This document shows, in pieces, positions 45,071-55,775 of a DNA stretch of 64,000 nt. Below the pieces are notes generated by a model, which was given only the letters and a program-made list of their open reading frames with translations, had not been told where the DNA came from and made no database searches. A program made the translations under genes and the position numbers. The stretch comes from an uncultured Eubacteriales bacterium (GTDB taxonomy: Bacteria > Bacillota > Clostridia > Christensenellales > DTU072), in contig CASFAV010000013.1 in the NCBI GenBank assembly GCA_949292905.1, forward strand, positions 110,882 to 174,881, in the 5' to 3' direction. Numbering within the stretch: the stretch's first letter is position 1; each line of letters begins with the position of its first letter.

Positions 45071-46777
45071 TCAATAGTTCTTGATGACGTCGTAGCTTTC
45101 TTCCAGCGGATTCACCACGAGGGTGTATCTGCCGCGCATGAGGCGCAGTTCGTTTCCCCTCCTTTCGAGAGAGAATTCATCCGAAAATTCGCGGTGTATT
45201 TCTCCGAGATAGCGGTAATGTTTAAGGAGCTCGAGGTCTTCGAAACCGTAAGCGTACGGACGTCTGTTGATGGGATCTTCGAAGCCCTGCATACCTATCT
45301 CGTCCCCGTAATATACCGTGGGCAGCCCGGGCAGGAAGTATTGTAAAGCGCTCGCTATGCGCAGAAGCCTTTTCCCTTTCGTGAGCTCGTCGGGCGTGAG
45401 CCTGTACGCGAGCCGTTCAGTCTTGGTGTTCCCTGGGACCGCGCCGGAGAGCGCGGTGAGTATCCGCACCGTGTCGTGCGTGCCGAGAAGGCACATCGAA
45501 GAAGCTAACGCTTCCTTGGGATAGTTCTCGACTATAGTCATTATCTCGTTGACGAAATAATCGATGTTTTTGGATTTGAGCAATCCGATTATCGCGTTGC
45601 GGAAGGGATAGTTCATCGTGCCGTCCAGTTCGTGACCGAAAAGATAACGGCGCGCTTCGCCGTAGCTTATTTTCGTGCTCGCGTCCTCCCAGACCTCGCC
45701 TATCATGGCGATATCGCCGTGGCTTTTGCAACTCACGCGCAGCTTCTCGATGAATTCGGTGCTTAACTCGTCCGCGACGTCGAGCCGCCAGCCTTTTGCG
45801 CCGAGTTTTGTCCATTTTTCGATAACGCCGCCCTTTCCGGCTATGAATTTCTGGAATTCCGCGCAGTCGCGGCGCACCGTGGGCACTACGGTCACCCCCC
45901 ACCAACAGGTGTATTTATCGGGATAATCGGTGAAAGTGTACCATTTGTAATACGGGCTTTTTTTCGATTGATAGGCGCCGAGCGAAGGGTAGTGTCCGAA
46001 TTTATTGAAATAAATACTGTCCGCGCCCGTATGATTGAACACTCCGTCGAGGATTATGCCCATTCCCCTCTTTCCCGTCTCTTCGACGAGTTCCTTAAAC
46101 TCCTCTTCCGTGCCGAAAAGCGCGTCGATTTTCATATAATCGGCGGTATCGTAGCGATGATTGGAATGGCTCTCGAATATCGGCGAAAGATATATGGCGG
46201 TCACGCCGAGCGAAGCTATATAATCGAGACGGGATATGATCCCCTTGATGTTGCCGCCGTAGAAGTCGTTGGCGCGGTATACGCCGTCGTCGTCGACGAC
46301 GGTAAGCTCGTCTCCCCAGTTCTTGAGATAGCCGTACAGAGGGCGTTTGCCGTCCTCTACGCGCGCGAATCTGTCCGGGAAAATATGATATATCACCCCG
46401 CCTTTCAACCAGTCCGCGGTCTTGAAGCTCTCGTCATACACGGTAAGCTGCCATTCGGGGAGCCAGTCGCCAGCCACGGCAACGCCGTCTGGATTACGCC
46501 CCACGAAAATACAGCCCTCCTGCGTATAAACTTCGAAACGGTATCTGTAGAGCCCCGGCTCGTCTACGGTAAAGTCGAGCGTATAGTACTTGTATTCGCC
46601 CGTGGTACGCTGATATACCATATCGTAGCGCACCGTTTTTTCTCCGCGCAAAACCATTCCGACGCCTGTAGAACACGCCGAAACGTTGACCGGAAAAACG
46701 AGCGACACCTTTCGGCGCGTTTTCACTGCGCCGAAAGGTCGCTTATACTCGAGATTACGAGAGTCGAATTTAAGCAT
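45071..46777 (-). CDS. GH13 alpha-glucan hydrolase (neopullulanase/cyclomaltodextrinase-like)
   Basis: 568 residues. A beta-sandwich N-terminal domain (about 1-120, CBM34-like) is followed by a (beta/alpha)8 barrel. Conserved regions: DGVFNHTG, the nucleophile Asp in GWRLDVADE, the acid/base Glu in MIGEVWED, and the third Asp in LLGTHDT. It should cleave alpha-1,4 and possibly alpha-1,6 bonds of glycogen or maltodextrins. No signal peptide is seen, so it is cytoplasmic and fits glycogen breakdown alongside glgP, 20 bases upstream. No Shine-Dalgarno precedes the ATG. Last gene of the operon. Confidence 0.93.
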   Translation of the reverse strand: MLKFDSRNLEYKRPFGAVKTRRKVSLVFPVNVSACSTGVGMVLRGEKTVRYDMVYQRTTGEYKYYTLDFTVDEPGLYRYRFEVYTQEGCIFVGRNPDGVAVAGDWLPEWQLTVYDESFKTADWLKGGVIYHIFPDRFARVEDGKRPLYGYLKNWGDELTVVDDDGVYRANDFYGGNIKGIISRLDYIASLGVTAIYLSPIFESHSNHRYDTADYMKIDALFGTEEEFKELVEETGKRGMGIILDGVFNHTGADSIYFNKFGHYPSLGAYQSKKSPYYKWYTFTDYPDKYTCWWGVTVVPTVRRDCAEFQKFIAGKGGVIEKWTKLGAKGWRLDVADELSTEFIEKLRVSCKSHGDIAMIGEVWEDASTKISYGEARRYLFGHELDGTMNYPFRNAIIGLLKSKNIDYFVNEIMTIVENYPKEALASSMCLLGTHDTVRILTALSGAVPGNTKTERLAYRLTPDELTKGKRLLRIASALQYFLPGLPTVYYGDEIGMQGFEDPINRRPYAYGFEDLELLKHYRYLGEIHREFSDEFSLERRGNELRLMRGRYTLVVNPLEESYDVIKNY

Positions 46778-46797
46778 TAAACAAGTATTTACGAAAT

Positions 46798-49215
46798 TTA
46801 TTTAACTTTCTTGATATTCCAGATACGCGACGCGTACTCCTCCACGCTTCTGTCCGCCGCGAAGAATCCCGATTTTGCGGTATTGACGAGCGACATCTTC
46901 TGGAAACGGTACTTGTCTTTGTACGTGCGATCCACGTTGTCCTGCGCTTCGACGTAGGACGCGAAGTCCGCAAGCACCATATACGGATCCGCCGCCGAAT
47001 GGCGTCCCACCGTCAGATTGTCCGCAAGTTCGGCAAAAGACGTGCCCGCTATGCCCGTGCGAAGCATATCGACGATCTGTTTGATGCGTGCGTCCCTCGA
47101 ATAGTATTCGGTGGGATTGTAGTGAGCGCGCAGTTTCTCCACTTCGTCGGCGAGCAATCCGAAAATAAAGATGTTTTCGTCCCCCACTCTTTCGTGGATC
47201 TCCACGTTCGCGCCGTCCATCGTGCCTATCGTAACCGCGCCGTTTATCATGAATTTCATGTTGCCCGTACCGCTCGCTTCCTTCCCTGCCGTGGATATCT
47301 GCTCGCTTATTTCGCTTGCGGGCATAATTATTTCGGCAAGACTCACGCGGTAATTCTCGAGGAACACAACTTTGATCTTGTCCTTGATGCTCTTGTCGTT
47401 GTTGACCATCTGCCCTATCATGTAGATAAGGCGGATGATGAGCTTCGCGATATAGTACGAGCTCGCCGCTTTCGCACCGAATATGAAGGTACGCGGCTCG
47501 ATATCGAGATCGGGATTTTCCTTGAGGCGGTTGTAGAGGTTGAGTATCTGCAGCGCGTTCAGGAGCTGTCTCTTGTACTCGTGCAACCTCTTGACCTGTA
47601 CGTCGAATATCGACGCGGGATTGACTACGATGTTGTTGCTCTTGGCTATATACTCGGCAAGCCTCTCCTTGTTCTTCAGCTTGATCTCCGCCCAACGGTC
47701 GAGAACGTCCTTGTTGCCCTGATATTTCATCAGTTTTTCGAGCTCGTCCGCTTTCCTTATGAATTTATCTCCGATAAGCTCCTTGATGAAATCGGTGAGC
47801 AATGGGTTGGCTTCCGCGAGCCAGCGCCTGTGCGTGATACCGTTGGTGACGTTGGTGAATTTCTCGGGCGCCACCTTATAGTAATCCGCGAACACGTCGT
47901 TCTTGAGAATGTCGCTGTGCAACGCCGAAACGCCGTTGACGGTATGCGAAGCCACGAGACAGAGGTTCGCCATGCGGATCTCCGAATCGGAGAGAATGGC
48001 ATTCTCGCTTATGCGCTTCCAGTCCCCGGGGAACACGTTCCACAGATCGGCGCAGTATCTTTGGTTGATCTCTTTGATAATTTGGTATATGCGCGGAAGG
48101 AGACTCTGGAACAGTCCCTGCGGCCAGCGCTCGAGCGCTTCCTGCATAACGGTATGATTGGTGTAGCTGATGACCTCGGTGACCGTCTTCCATGCGTCGT
48201 CCCACGACCAGCCGTAATCGTCGAGCAGTATCCTCATGAGCTCGGGTATGCACAGCGTCGGGTGAGTGTCGTTGATGTGTATGGCGATCTTCTCCGAAAG
48301 ATTGGAAAGATCTTTATTGTATTTAAGATGCTTGTAAAGTATGGATTGTATCGAAGCGGAGACGAAGAAATACTGCTGCTTGAGTCTTAAGGATTTACCT
48401 TCGATGTGGTTATCCGCGGGATACAGCACCTTGCTTATCGATTCCGCCATGGCTTTGGCTTCTATGGCTTTGACGTACTCGCCGCGCGAGAACATCGCCA
48501 TATCGAGCTCGACCGGAGCTTTCGCGCTCCAGAGCCTCAACACGTTGACCGCCTCGGAGTCGTAGCCCGTGACGTTCATGTCGTAAGGCACCGCCATTAT
48601 CGTGGTGTGCCCCTTCTGCTCGCAGATGAGCCGACCGTTTTCCCAGCGCTCTTCGACTCTGCCGCCGAAACGCACTTCGAAAACTTCGTCGCGCGGATTG
48701 AGCCATACGTCGCCCTGCGCGAGCCAGTTGTCCGGCATCTCCATCTGCCAGCCGTCGACGATCTTCTGCTCGAAAATACCGTAATCGTATCTGATACTGA
48801 ATCCGCCCGCGGGATAGCCCAGGGAAGTGAGCGAATCCATATATGCCGCGGCGAGTCTGCCGAGACCGCCGTTGCCGAGCCCGGCGTCGGGCTCTATCGC
48901 CATAAGTTTGTTTATATCGAATCCGAGTTCCTTGACAACGCTCGTAGCGGTGTCGAGAAGTCCGATGTTGTACAGGTGATTGCGCAAAGATCTGCCAAGC
49001 AGAAATTCCATAGACATATAGTAGATCTGTTTGTAGCCTTTGCTACGAACTTTGCTCTTAAATTCAATTCTTTTCTGTGTTATTCTGTCCTTGACCACAA
49101 GACTCAGAGCGCGATACATCATCGTTTCCGACGCTTCGTCGTAGCGCACTCCGAAAGTCTTGGCAAGTTTCAGCTCGATGAGTTCTTTCAACTCGTTCTT
49201 AGTTAAACGTGACAT
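46798..49215 (-). CDS. glgP: glycogen/starch phosphorylase
   Basis: 805 residues, normal length. It releases glucose 1-phosphate from glycogen chain ends. Family signatures seen: GLGNGGLGRLAAAYMDS, HINDTHPTLCIPELMRIL, NVTNGITHRRWL, and the pyridoxal-phosphate Lys in EASGTGNMKFMINGA. GGAGG lies four bases before the ATG. It is coupled with the GH13 gene downstream and with glycogen synthase upstream, so one operon both stores and mobilises glycogen. Confidence 0.97.
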   Translation of the reverse strand: MSRLTKNELKELIELKLAKTFGVRYDEASETMMYRALSLVVKDRITQKRIEFKSKVRSKGYKQIYYMSMEFLLGRSLRNHLYNIGLLDTATSVVKELGFDINKLMAIEPDAGLGNGGLGRLAAAYMDSLTSLGYPAGGFSIRYDYGIFEQKIVDGWQMEMPDNWLAQGDVWLNPRDEVFEVRFGGRVEERWENGRLICEQKGHTTIMAVPYDMNVTGYDSEAVNVLRLWSAKAPVELDMAMFSRGEYVKAIEAKAMAESISKVLYPADNHIEGKSLRLKQQYFFVSASIQSILYKHLKYNKDLSNLSEKIAIHINDTHPTLCIPELMRILLDDYGWSWDDAWKTVTEVISYTNHTVMQEALERWPQGLFQSLLPRIYQIIKEINQRYCADLWNVFPGDWKRISENAILSDSEIRMANLCLVASHTVNGVSALHSDILKNDVFADYYKVAPEKFTNVTNGITHRRWLAEANPLLTDFIKELIGDKFIRKADELEKLMKYQGNKDVLDRWAEIKLKNKERLAEYIAKSNNIVVNPASIFDVQVKRLHEYKRQLLNALQILNLYNRLKENPDLDIEPRTFIFGAKAASSYYIAKLIIRLIYMIGQMVNNDKSIKDKIKVVFLENYRVSLAEIIMPASEISEQISTAGKEASGTGNMKFMINGAVTIGTMDGANVEIHERVGDENIFIFGLLADEVEKLRAHYNPTEYYSRDARIKQIVDMLRTGIAGTSFAELADNLTVGRHSAADPYMVLADFASYVEAQDNVDRTYKDKYRFQKMSLVNTAKSGFFAADRSVEEYASRIWNIKKVK

Positions 49216-49261
49216 TTATCCTCCGGAATTATATTATATCCACCCTTGCGGGTTTTAGTGA

Positions 49262-50680
49262 TTACAAAGATTTATAGAGCGCCAGATATTGTTCTGCCGA
49301 CTTGTCCCACGAGAAGTCCGCGCTCATAGCATTCTTGACTACGCCCTTATACCAGAGCTCGGGCTGATAGTAACAGTCGAGCGCGCGACGTATGGCGTCG
49401 AGCATATCGTGGGCGTTATAGGTTTTGAAGGTGAATCCCAGACCTTCTTTCGTTTCGGGATTGAAGGCGGGCACGGTGTCTTTGAGACCGCCGGTCTCTC
49501 TTACCACGGGTATGGTGCCGTAGCGCATCGCTATCATCTGCGACAGACCGCAGGGCTCATACTTCGAGGGCATTAAGAATATATCCGACCCGGCGTAGAT
49601 CTTACTCGCCACGTCCGCGGAGAAATAGATAGCCGTGGCAAGTTTTGTCGGAAATTGTTTGGCGACCTCTTTGAGAGCGTTCTCGTATTTCCAGTCGCCC
49701 GTTCCGAGAATGACGAGCTGGAGGTCCATCGACAGTATGTCGCGGATGACTCCGAGTATGAGATCGATACCTTTCTGCGTGGTGAGACGGGTGACCATAC
49801 CCAGGACCGGCTTATCGTTTTTCGGAAGTCCGAAAAGCTCCTGCAAGCCGTGCTTGTTCTCCGCCTTCTTCGCATAAGTCTTATAATTGTAGTTGGCGAA
49901 AAGCGCTTTGTCCGTTTCGGGATCGTAGAGGTCGACGTCTATGCCGTTCACTATGCCCGAGAGCTTGTATCTGCGGGCGTTGAGAATGTTGTCGAGCCCG
50001 TAGGAATAATAAGGATCGAGTATCTCGTTGGCATAGGTGGGCGAAACGGTCACGACGCGGTTCGAGGATTCGATACCCGCCTTGAGCATATTGGCGTCGT
50101 GCTTGTACTCCGCTATGGCGTAATGCGACGCGGGGATACCGAATACGTTGTCGATAACGTACTTGTCCATATTGCCCTGGAACTCGATATTGTGTATGGT
50201 GAGGACCGTCTTCATCGTCTTGTATCCGTCCACGTAACGGTAGAAGCAATCGAGATACAGCGGAATGAGACCGGTCTGCCAATCGTTGCAGTGCAACACG
50301 TCGGGGTAGAATTTGGTCACCTGCATCGTCTCGAGAACGGCTTTGCTGAAAAACGCGAATCTTTCGCCGTCGTCGAAGTGTCCGTAGAATCCCTTTCTCT
50401 TGAAATAGAACTCGTTGTCGATGAAGTAATAATCTATACCGTTGTAATTGCTCTTGAAAACTCCCGCGTACTGATTGCGCCAGCCGAGAGGAACGGTGAT
50501 GTTGCCGATATATTGCAGGTTGTTGCGGTACTCCGGCTTCATATCCTCGTACAGCGGGATAACGACCGCGACATCCTGTTTCTTACGCTTGAGCGCGAGA
50601 GGCAACGCACCCATTACGTCGCCGAGCCCGCCGGTGCGGACGAAAGGCGATGCTTCCGATGCAGCTAATAAGATTTTCAT
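49262..50680 (-). CDS. glgA: glycogen synthase (ADP-glucose type)
   Basis: 472 residues, GT5 family, GT-B fold. It adds glucose from ADP-glucose to growing glycogen. The N-terminal nucleotide motif, usually K-x-GGL, reads RTGGLGDV with Arg in place of Lys. The other family marks are intact: HCNDWQTGLIP, ILGTGDWKYE, and the C-terminal catalytic Glu in MPSKYEPCGLSQ. AGGAGG lies five bases before the ATG. It is placed after the ADP-glucose pyrophosphorylase genes. Confidence 0.96.
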   Translation of the reverse strand: MKILLAASEASPFVRTGGLGDVMGALPLALKRKKQDVAVVIPLYEDMKPEYRNNLQYIGNITVPLGWRNQYAGVFKSNYNGIDYYFIDNEFYFKRKGFYGHFDDGERFAFFSKAVLETMQVTKFYPDVLHCNDWQTGLIPLYLDCFYRYVDGYKTMKTVLTIHNIEFQGNMDKYVIDNVFGIPASHYAIAEYKHDANMLKAGIESSNRVVTVSPTYANEILDPYYSYGLDNILNARRYKLSGIVNGIDVDLYDPETDKALFANYNYKTYAKKAENKHGLQELFGLPKNDKPVLGMVTRLTTQKGIDLILGVIRDILSMDLQLVILGTGDWKYENALKEVAKQFPTKLATAIYFSADVASKIYAGSDIFLMPSKYEPCGLSQMIAMRYGTIPVVRETGGLKDTVPAFNPETKEGLGFTFKTYNAHDMLDAIRRALDCYYQPELWYKGVVKNAMSADFSWDKSAEQYLALYKSL

Positions 50681-50729
50681 TTTTACCTCCTGATCGTGCC
50701 GTCAAGCCGCTCTAAAGCGGCTGCGGCGG

Positions 50730-51845
50730 TTAAACGATTTTGTTTTTGACTATGACTATAGGATAAGTTTCGGATCCCGAAACCTGTCTTCCGGTACCTA
50801 TAACGACCTGTTTATCGGTGATGGCATAGGATATATGAGCGTCTTTCATCACGATACCGTGCTCCATGATGATACTGTTGCGCACGACGGCGCCTTCCTC
50901 GATACGCACCTTACGGAAGATGATACTGTTCTCTATGGTACCGTTGATTATGCAGCCGTCGGCGATAAAGCTGTTGACGACTTTGGCTTTATCCTTGTAA
51001 ATGGTGGGCACGGAGTCTTTGACCTTGGTGTACACCTTGCGGTCGGTCCCGAAAAGTTCTTCTCTTACTCCCGCCTCGAGGGTACGCATACTCTCGTTAT
51101 AGTAGGTCTTTACGTCGTCCACGATTGCGGCGTAGCCCGCGTGCTCGTGAGCGAATATCTTGCCTCCGGCAACTTCTTTGAAAAGAACGTCCTTCTCGAA
51201 ATCCACGTATCCGCGGGAATAAGCCTGTTCGACGCGGCTGATGAGAAGATCTTTTTTGAGAATATAAATATTGAGGGAAACGAGTCTTTCTTCGTCGGAA
51301 GGAATTTCCACCGCGCACAGATCGGTCACTCTGTCTTCGGCGTCCTTCGTTATTATAATGCGTTTACTGCTGTTGACGCAGGCTTTATGGCAAAGCATCG
51401 TGCAATCCGCGCCGCGCGCGATATGCTCTTCGAGGATAGCGTCGAAATCGATATTTGCGGCGATGTTGCAGTTGCTCACGCACACGTAATCCTCGGGGGC
51501 TTTCTTAAGAAAGTCGAGCACCGTGTAGAGAGCTTCTATCTTGCCTTTGTACACTTCGCGCGAAGTATTGAGGACGAAAGGAGGGAATACCGCAATACCG
51601 GAATTCTTTCTGTTGAGGTCCCAGTCTCTGCCCATGCGGATGTGGTCCATGAGCGAAGAATAATTGTTGCGCGTTATGATACCTATCCTCGTCACGCCCG
51701 AGTTCACAAGGCTCGACAGAGTGAAATCTATAAGTCTGTACCTGCCGGCGAACGGCAGCGACGCCGTCGTACGGTGTATGGTGAGTTCGTTGAGTTTGCT
51801 CTCGTTGCCGCTTGCAAAAAGTATGGCTACAATCTTCTTATTCAT
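50730..51845 (-). CDS. glgD: glucose-1-phosphate adenylyltransferase, GlgD subunit
   Basis: 371 residues. It resembles GlgC, but the nucleotide motif is broken: ILFASGNESKLNEL replaces the usual GGxGxRL pattern, as in known GlgD subunits of Firmicutes. GlgD forms a mixed complex with GlgC and raises its activity. A nucleotidyl-transferase core (LPFAGRYRLIDFTLSSLVNSG) is followed by left-handed beta-helix repeats (GCIINGTIENSIIFRKVRIEEGAVVRNS). The ATG follows the glgC stop directly, with no gap. Confidence 0.95.
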   Translation of the reverse strand: MNKKIVAILFASGNESKLNELTIHRTTASLPFAGRYRLIDFTLSSLVNSGVTRIGIITRNNYSSLMDHIRMGRDWDLNRKNSGIAVFPPFVLNTSREVYKGKIEALYTVLDFLKKAPEDYVCVSNCNIAANIDFDAILEEHIARGADCTMLCHKACVNSSKRIIITKDAEDRVTDLCAVEIPSDEERLVSLNIYILKKDLLISRVEQAYSRGYVDFEKDVLFKEVAGGKIFAHEHAGYAAIVDDVKTYYNESMRTLEAGVREELFGTDRKVYTKVKDSVPTIYKDKAKVVNSFIADGCIINGTIENSIIFRKVRIEEGAVVRNSIIMEHGIVMKDAHISYAITDKQVVIGTGRQVSGSETYPIVIVKNKIV

Positions 51846-53048
51846 TTATCTGCCCTCCTCATGGATCATTTCTCCGGCGGCGACCTTCGCTCCCGCCGAT
51901 ATGACCGCCTCGGGAGCCACTACCGCTATCTTCCATTCTCCGGCAACGGGCGCGGTCTGCGTTTCGCCTATCTTCGCTCCTTCGCTTATCACCGCGTTCC
52001 AGCCGATAATGGAATGACGTATTTCCGCTCCGGACTTGATAACGGCGTCCGGCATTATGATACTGTCGTGAATGACGGTGCCCTGCTCGACTACCGCTCC
52101 GCGGAAGATCACCGAATTGACCACTTCGCCGTCGACCTCGCAGCCTTCGCTGACCACTGAGTTGCGTATCGTCGCGTCCATGCCTACGTAATGAGGCGGT
52201 TCGGCGGTGTTCCTCGCGTATATTTTCCAGTCGGGATCGTCGAGGTTTATACCGCTGTGGGGATCCAGAACGTCCATATTGGCTTCCCAAAGCGAAGATA
52301 TTGTTCCGACGTCCTTCCAGTATCCGGAGAACTCGTAGGTGTACATCTTCTCGCCCGCGTTGAGCATATTGGGGATGATGTTCTTGCCGAAATCGTTATG
52401 GCTCGTCTTATCCTGCTCGTCCGCTATGAGGTACTGCTTGAGTTTCGCCCAATCGAATATGTATATGCCCATACTCGCTTTGGTCGATTTTGGGTGCTTG
52501 GGTTTCTCCTCGAATTCGAAGATCCTGCCGTCCTCGTCGGCGTTCATTATGCCGAATCTGCTCGCTTCCTCGATGGGCACGTTGAGCACCGCTATCGTGC
52601 ACGCGGCGCCCTTCTCGATATGGTGCTGGAGCATCTTCGAGTAATCCATTTTATAGATGTGATCGCCCGAAAGTATAAGCACGTAATCGGCGTCGTATCT
52701 GTCCACGAAATCTATATTCTGATAGATGGCGTTTGCCGTGCCTTTATACCATTCGCCCGACTTGGCTTTCTGGTAAGGCGGCAATACGAAAGCGCCTCCT
52801 TCGAGCCTGTCGAAGTCCCACGGCTGACCGTTACCGATGTACTGATTGAGCTCGAACGGCTGATACTGCGTCAGTATGCCTATCGTGTCGATATCGGAGT
52901 TGATGGTATTGGACAGCGTGAAATCGATTATCCTATACTTACCTCCGAAAGGTACCGCAGGTTTGGCGACTTTCTGGGTAAGCGCTCCCAATCTAGTGCC
53001 CTGCCCGCCGGCAAGTAACATTGCTACGCATTCTTTTTTGACTCGCAT
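51846..53048 (-). CDS. glgC: glucose-1-phosphate adenylyltransferase, catalytic GlgC subunit
   Basis: 400 residues. It makes ADP-glucose, the first committed step of glycogen synthesis. The catalytic motif [27 protein letters not shown] is intact, as are [15 protein letters not shown] and [16 protein letters not shown]. The C-terminal beta-helix holds hexapeptide repeats ([16 protein letters not shown]). GGAGG is seven bases from the ATG. It lies 11 bases after glgB and directly before glgD. Confidence 0.97.
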   Translation of the reverse strand: MRVKKECVAMLLAGGQGTRLGALTQKVAKPAVPFGGKYRIIDFTLSNTINSDIDTIGILTQYQPFELNQYIGNGQPWDFDRLEGGAFVLPPYQKAKSGEWYKGTANAIYQNIDFVDRYDADYVLILSGDHIYKMDYSKMLQHHIEKGAACTIAVLNVPIEEASRFGIMNADEDGRIFEFEEKPKHPKSTKASMGIYIFDWAKLKQYLIADEQDKTSHNDFGKNIIPNMLNAGEKMYTYEFSGYWKDVGTISSLWEANMDVLDPHSGINLDDPDWKIYARNTAEPPHYVGMDATIRNSVVSEGCEVDGEVVNSVIFRGAVVEQGTVIHDSIIMPDAVIKSGAEIRHSIIGWNAVISEGAKIGETQTAPVAGEWKIAVVAPEAVISAGAKVAAGEMIHEEGR

Positions 53049-53059
53049 AACGGTTCCTC

Positions 53060-54934
53060 CTAGTTAAGTCCGAGATAAATTGCGGTATTTCCCTCCAGAG
53101 TGAGGGTTAAGCTCTGTTTGCAACCGTGGGATTCCACGGGTTTGGTCCTGATCTTGTCCGGAAGCGTCGAATTACCGCCGAATTCAGGCGAATTGCTGTT
53201 CAGAATGACCTTGTAAACGCCCTTGTCGGGTACTCCGAAAGTATATTTTTCGCGGGTAACGTCGGAGAAATTGATGATGACAACGACGCGCTTACCCGCT
53301 TTGTCCTCGCGGTAGAATGCCACCACGTTCTGAACGGTATCGTCCACGACGAGCCATTTGAAGCCGTCGTAAGAATTATCCTGTTCGTAAAGGGCGGGAT
53401 ATTTGAGATAAACTTCGTTGAGTTTCTTTACGAAACGGTGCACGCCCGCATGGGTATCGTAAGCGAGCAGGAACCAGTCCAGCGGTCTGGTATAATTCCA
53501 CTCGATGAACTGACCGAATTCGTTGCCCATGAAGTTGAGTTTCTTGCCGGGATGGGCGAACTGATAGGCGTAAAGCGTTTTGAGCGCGGAGAATTTCTCC
53601 TGATACGAGCCGGGCATTTTCGAGATCATCGAACATTTGCCGTGGACGACTTCGTCGTGGGAGAAGGGCAGAATGTAATTCTCGCTGAAAGCGTAAGATA
53701 TACCGAAGGTAAGCTTGTTATGCGCTCCTTTACGGAAGAACGGGTCGATCTTGACGTAATCGGTGACGTCGTTCATCCAGCCCATGTTCCACTTGAAATT
53801 GAAACCGAGTCCTCCAATATCCGGAGGCATCGTGACCATTGGGAAAGCGGTGGATTCCTCGGCGATCGTTATCGCGTGCGGATTGCGGCTCAACACCGTG
53901 GTATTGAGATCTCTGAGGAAGGAAATAGCTTCGAGATTGTAATTGCCGCCGTCCTTATTGGGACGCCACTCGCCGCCTCTCCTGTCGTAATCGAGATAGA
54001 GCATGCTCGCCACCGCGTCGAGGCGTAAGCCGTCGATGTGGTAATATTCTATCCAGAAGCAGGCGCAGGAAATAAGGAAACTGCGCACCGCGCCTTTGCC
54101 GTAATCGAAGACCATGGTGCCCCAGGTCTTGTGCTCGGCTTTGAGCGGATCGTCGTACTCGTAAAGCGGCTCGCCGTCGAAACGGTAAAGTCCGAAGGCG
54201 TCCTTCGGGAAATGCGACAAAACGAGGTCGAGAATGACCGATATGCCCGCTTCGTGGCATTTGTCGACGAGATACATAAAGTCGTGCGGGGTCCCGAAAC
54301 GCGAAGTCGGGGCGAAGAAACTGCCTACTTGGTATCCCCAGCTCATTTCGAGCGGGTGCTCCGTGACGGGCAGGAATTCGACGTGAGTATATCCCATTTC
54401 TTTGAGATACGGGACGAGCGATTCCGCCAGATCGCGGTACGAATAATAATTGCCGTCGTCGTGACGACGCCACGAACCGAGGTGCAGTTCGTAGATATTC
54501 ATCGGGGATTCGAGATGGTTGCGTTTCTTGAGAGAATTTATGAAATCCTTGTCGTGCCACTCGTAACCCGATATGTCGTAGATCTTCGAAGCGGTCGCGG
54601 GCGGAGTTTCGGTGTGCGTGGCAAACGGATCCGCTTTGAGAAGCACGTCGCCCGACTGCGTTTCGATACTGAACTTATATGTATCGTACTTTTTGAGAGA
54701 CTTCGCGTAACCTTCCCAGATACCGCCCCCGATAGGAGCCATTTTGTTCATAGTTCGGTCCCAGCCGTTGAATTCGCCTACGACCGACACCGATTTCGCG
54801 TGAGGAGCCAGACAACGGAAGCGCCATAGTTTTTTGCCGTCCTTCACGACGTAACTCGCGTGCATAAGGCGGAACGCTTCGGCGTTGGTCCCTTCGTTGA
54901 ACAGATAAATCGGCAATTCAAGTTGTTTGTTCAT
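53060..54934 (-). CDS. glgB: 1,4-alpha-glucan branching enzyme
   Basis: 624 residues. An N-terminal CBM48 domain ([17 protein letters not shown]) is followed by the GH13 barrel with the branching-enzyme signatures: [22 protein letters not shown], nucleophile Asp in [15 protein letters not shown], acid Glu in [10 protein letters not shown], and third Asp in [11 protein letters not shown]. It creates alpha-1,6 branches in glycogen. It starts 12 bases after the ispE stop with a GGGAG site and has no promoter of its own that I can see, so it is probably read from the ispE promoter. Confidence 0.96.
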   Translation of the reverse strand: MNKQLELPIYLFNEGTNAEAFRLMHASYVVKDGKKLWRFRCLAPHAKSVSVVGEFNGWDRTMNKMAPIGGGIWEGYAKSLKKYDTYKFSIETQSGDVLLKADPFATHTETPPATASKIYDISGYEWHDKDFINSLKKRNHLESPMNIYELHLGSWRRHDDGNYYSYRDLAESLVPYLKEMGYTHVEFLPVTEHPLEMSWGYQVGSFFAPTSRFGTPHDFMYLVDKCHEAGISVILDLVLSHFPKDAFGLYRFDGEPLYEYDDPLKAEHKTWGTMVFDYGKGAVRSFLISCACFWIEYYHIDGLRLDAVASMLYLDYDRRGGEWRPNKDGGNYNLEAISFLRDLNTTVLSRNPHAITIAEESTAFPMVTMPPDIGGLGFNFKWNMGWMNDVTDYVKIDPFFRKGAHNKLTFGISYAFSENYILPFSHDEVVHGKCSMISKMPGSYQEKFSALKTLYAYQFAHPGKKLNFMGNEFGQFIEWNYTRPLDWFLLAYDTHAGVHRFVKKLNEVYLKYPALYEQDNSYDGFKWLVVDDTVQNVVAFYREDKAGKRVVVIINFSDVTREKYTFGVPDKGVYKVILNSNSPEFGGNSTLPDKIRTKPVESHGCKQSLTLTLEGNTAIYLGLN

Positions 54935-54946
54935 ATGTACTCCCGT

Positions 54947-55765
54947 TTACGGTTTTATGACGGAATTGAATATTTTAAGTCCCCTTTTCGCCGCAGACTC
55001 TTGCGCCGCGCGGTAGAGGCGTTCGTTTTCCTCCGGATCCGAAGTCAAGCCTATGTACCCGCAACCGCTGCCGGTCATGGTTATCTTACGGAAGCCCGCT
55101 TCGGAAAGCGCTTTACGCGCTTCGAGTATATCCGGTTCGAGCATGACCGCAGCCGTTTCCAGTTCGTTGAAGGGTATCCCGTCACGGAGATATCCCTCCG
55201 CGTCGCCGCCTATGCCGCCGACAAAATCGAATGCGGCAAATACGGACGCAGTCAGCGAAACTCTGTTCCCGAACATAAGCGTGACGTATATCTCGCCTAT
55301 GTCTACGGGTTCGATCGATTCGCCCTTCCCGCGCACCCGCGCCGAGGTCAAATCCGAATATTGGAAAGGAACGTCCGCGCCGAGCGTAAGAAGAAAACAG
55401 TTGTCGTATTCGAGCCCGAATATTTCTTTAAGACATCTCGCGACGCCTGCGGCGTCGGCGGAGGAACCGCCTATGCCGGCGCCCGAAGGTATGCCTTTAT
55501 CGATATAGACGTCGAAACCCGGCAAAGCGAATTTCTCTTTGACGGCAAGCGCGGCGCGCAAGGCGTTGTCGCGCTCGTATCTCCTGCCGTCCGAATAAGC
55601 GACGCGCACTTCGTCGTCCTTGCGTACCGTCACGCCGACCTTATCGTATAAAGGAAACCGGCGCACGATCGTGTCTATAAGATGAAAGCCTCTCTCATCC
55701 CTGCCCGTAACGGCAAGCGCAGTATTGATTTTTGCGGATATTTCCGTTACGAAACTCATTCCCAT
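54947..55765 (-). CDS. ispE: 4-diphosphocytidyl-2-C-methyl-D-erythritol kinase
   Basis: About 272 residues. It phosphorylates CDP-methylerythritol in the non-mevalonate isoprenoid pathway. GHMP-kinase motifs: ISAKINTALAVTGRDERGFH at the N-terminus, the ATP loop IPSGAGIGGSSADAAG, and the third motif MTGSGCGYIGL. An in-frame TTG at 55804 is the -35 box of a good promoter. ATGs at 55771, 55765 and 55759 all lie within 20 bases after the -10 and none has a Shine-Dalgarno; I take 55765. It is the first gene of a unit that continues into the glycogen genes. Confidence 0.92.
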   Translation of the reverse strand: MGMSFVTEISAKINTALAVTGRDERGFHLIDTIVRRFPLYDKVGVTVRKDDEVRVAYSDGRRYERDNALRAALAVKEKFALPGFDVYIDKGIPSGAGIGGSSADAAGVARCLKEIFGLEYDNCFLLTLGADVPFQYSDLTSARVRGKGESIEPVDIGEIYVTLMFGNRVSLTASVFAAFDFVGGIGGDAEGYLRDGIPFNELETAAVMLEPDILEARKALSEAGFRKITMTGSGCGYIGLTSDPEENERLYRAAQESAAKRGLKIFNSVIKP

Positions 55766-55775
55766 ATTCATATTT

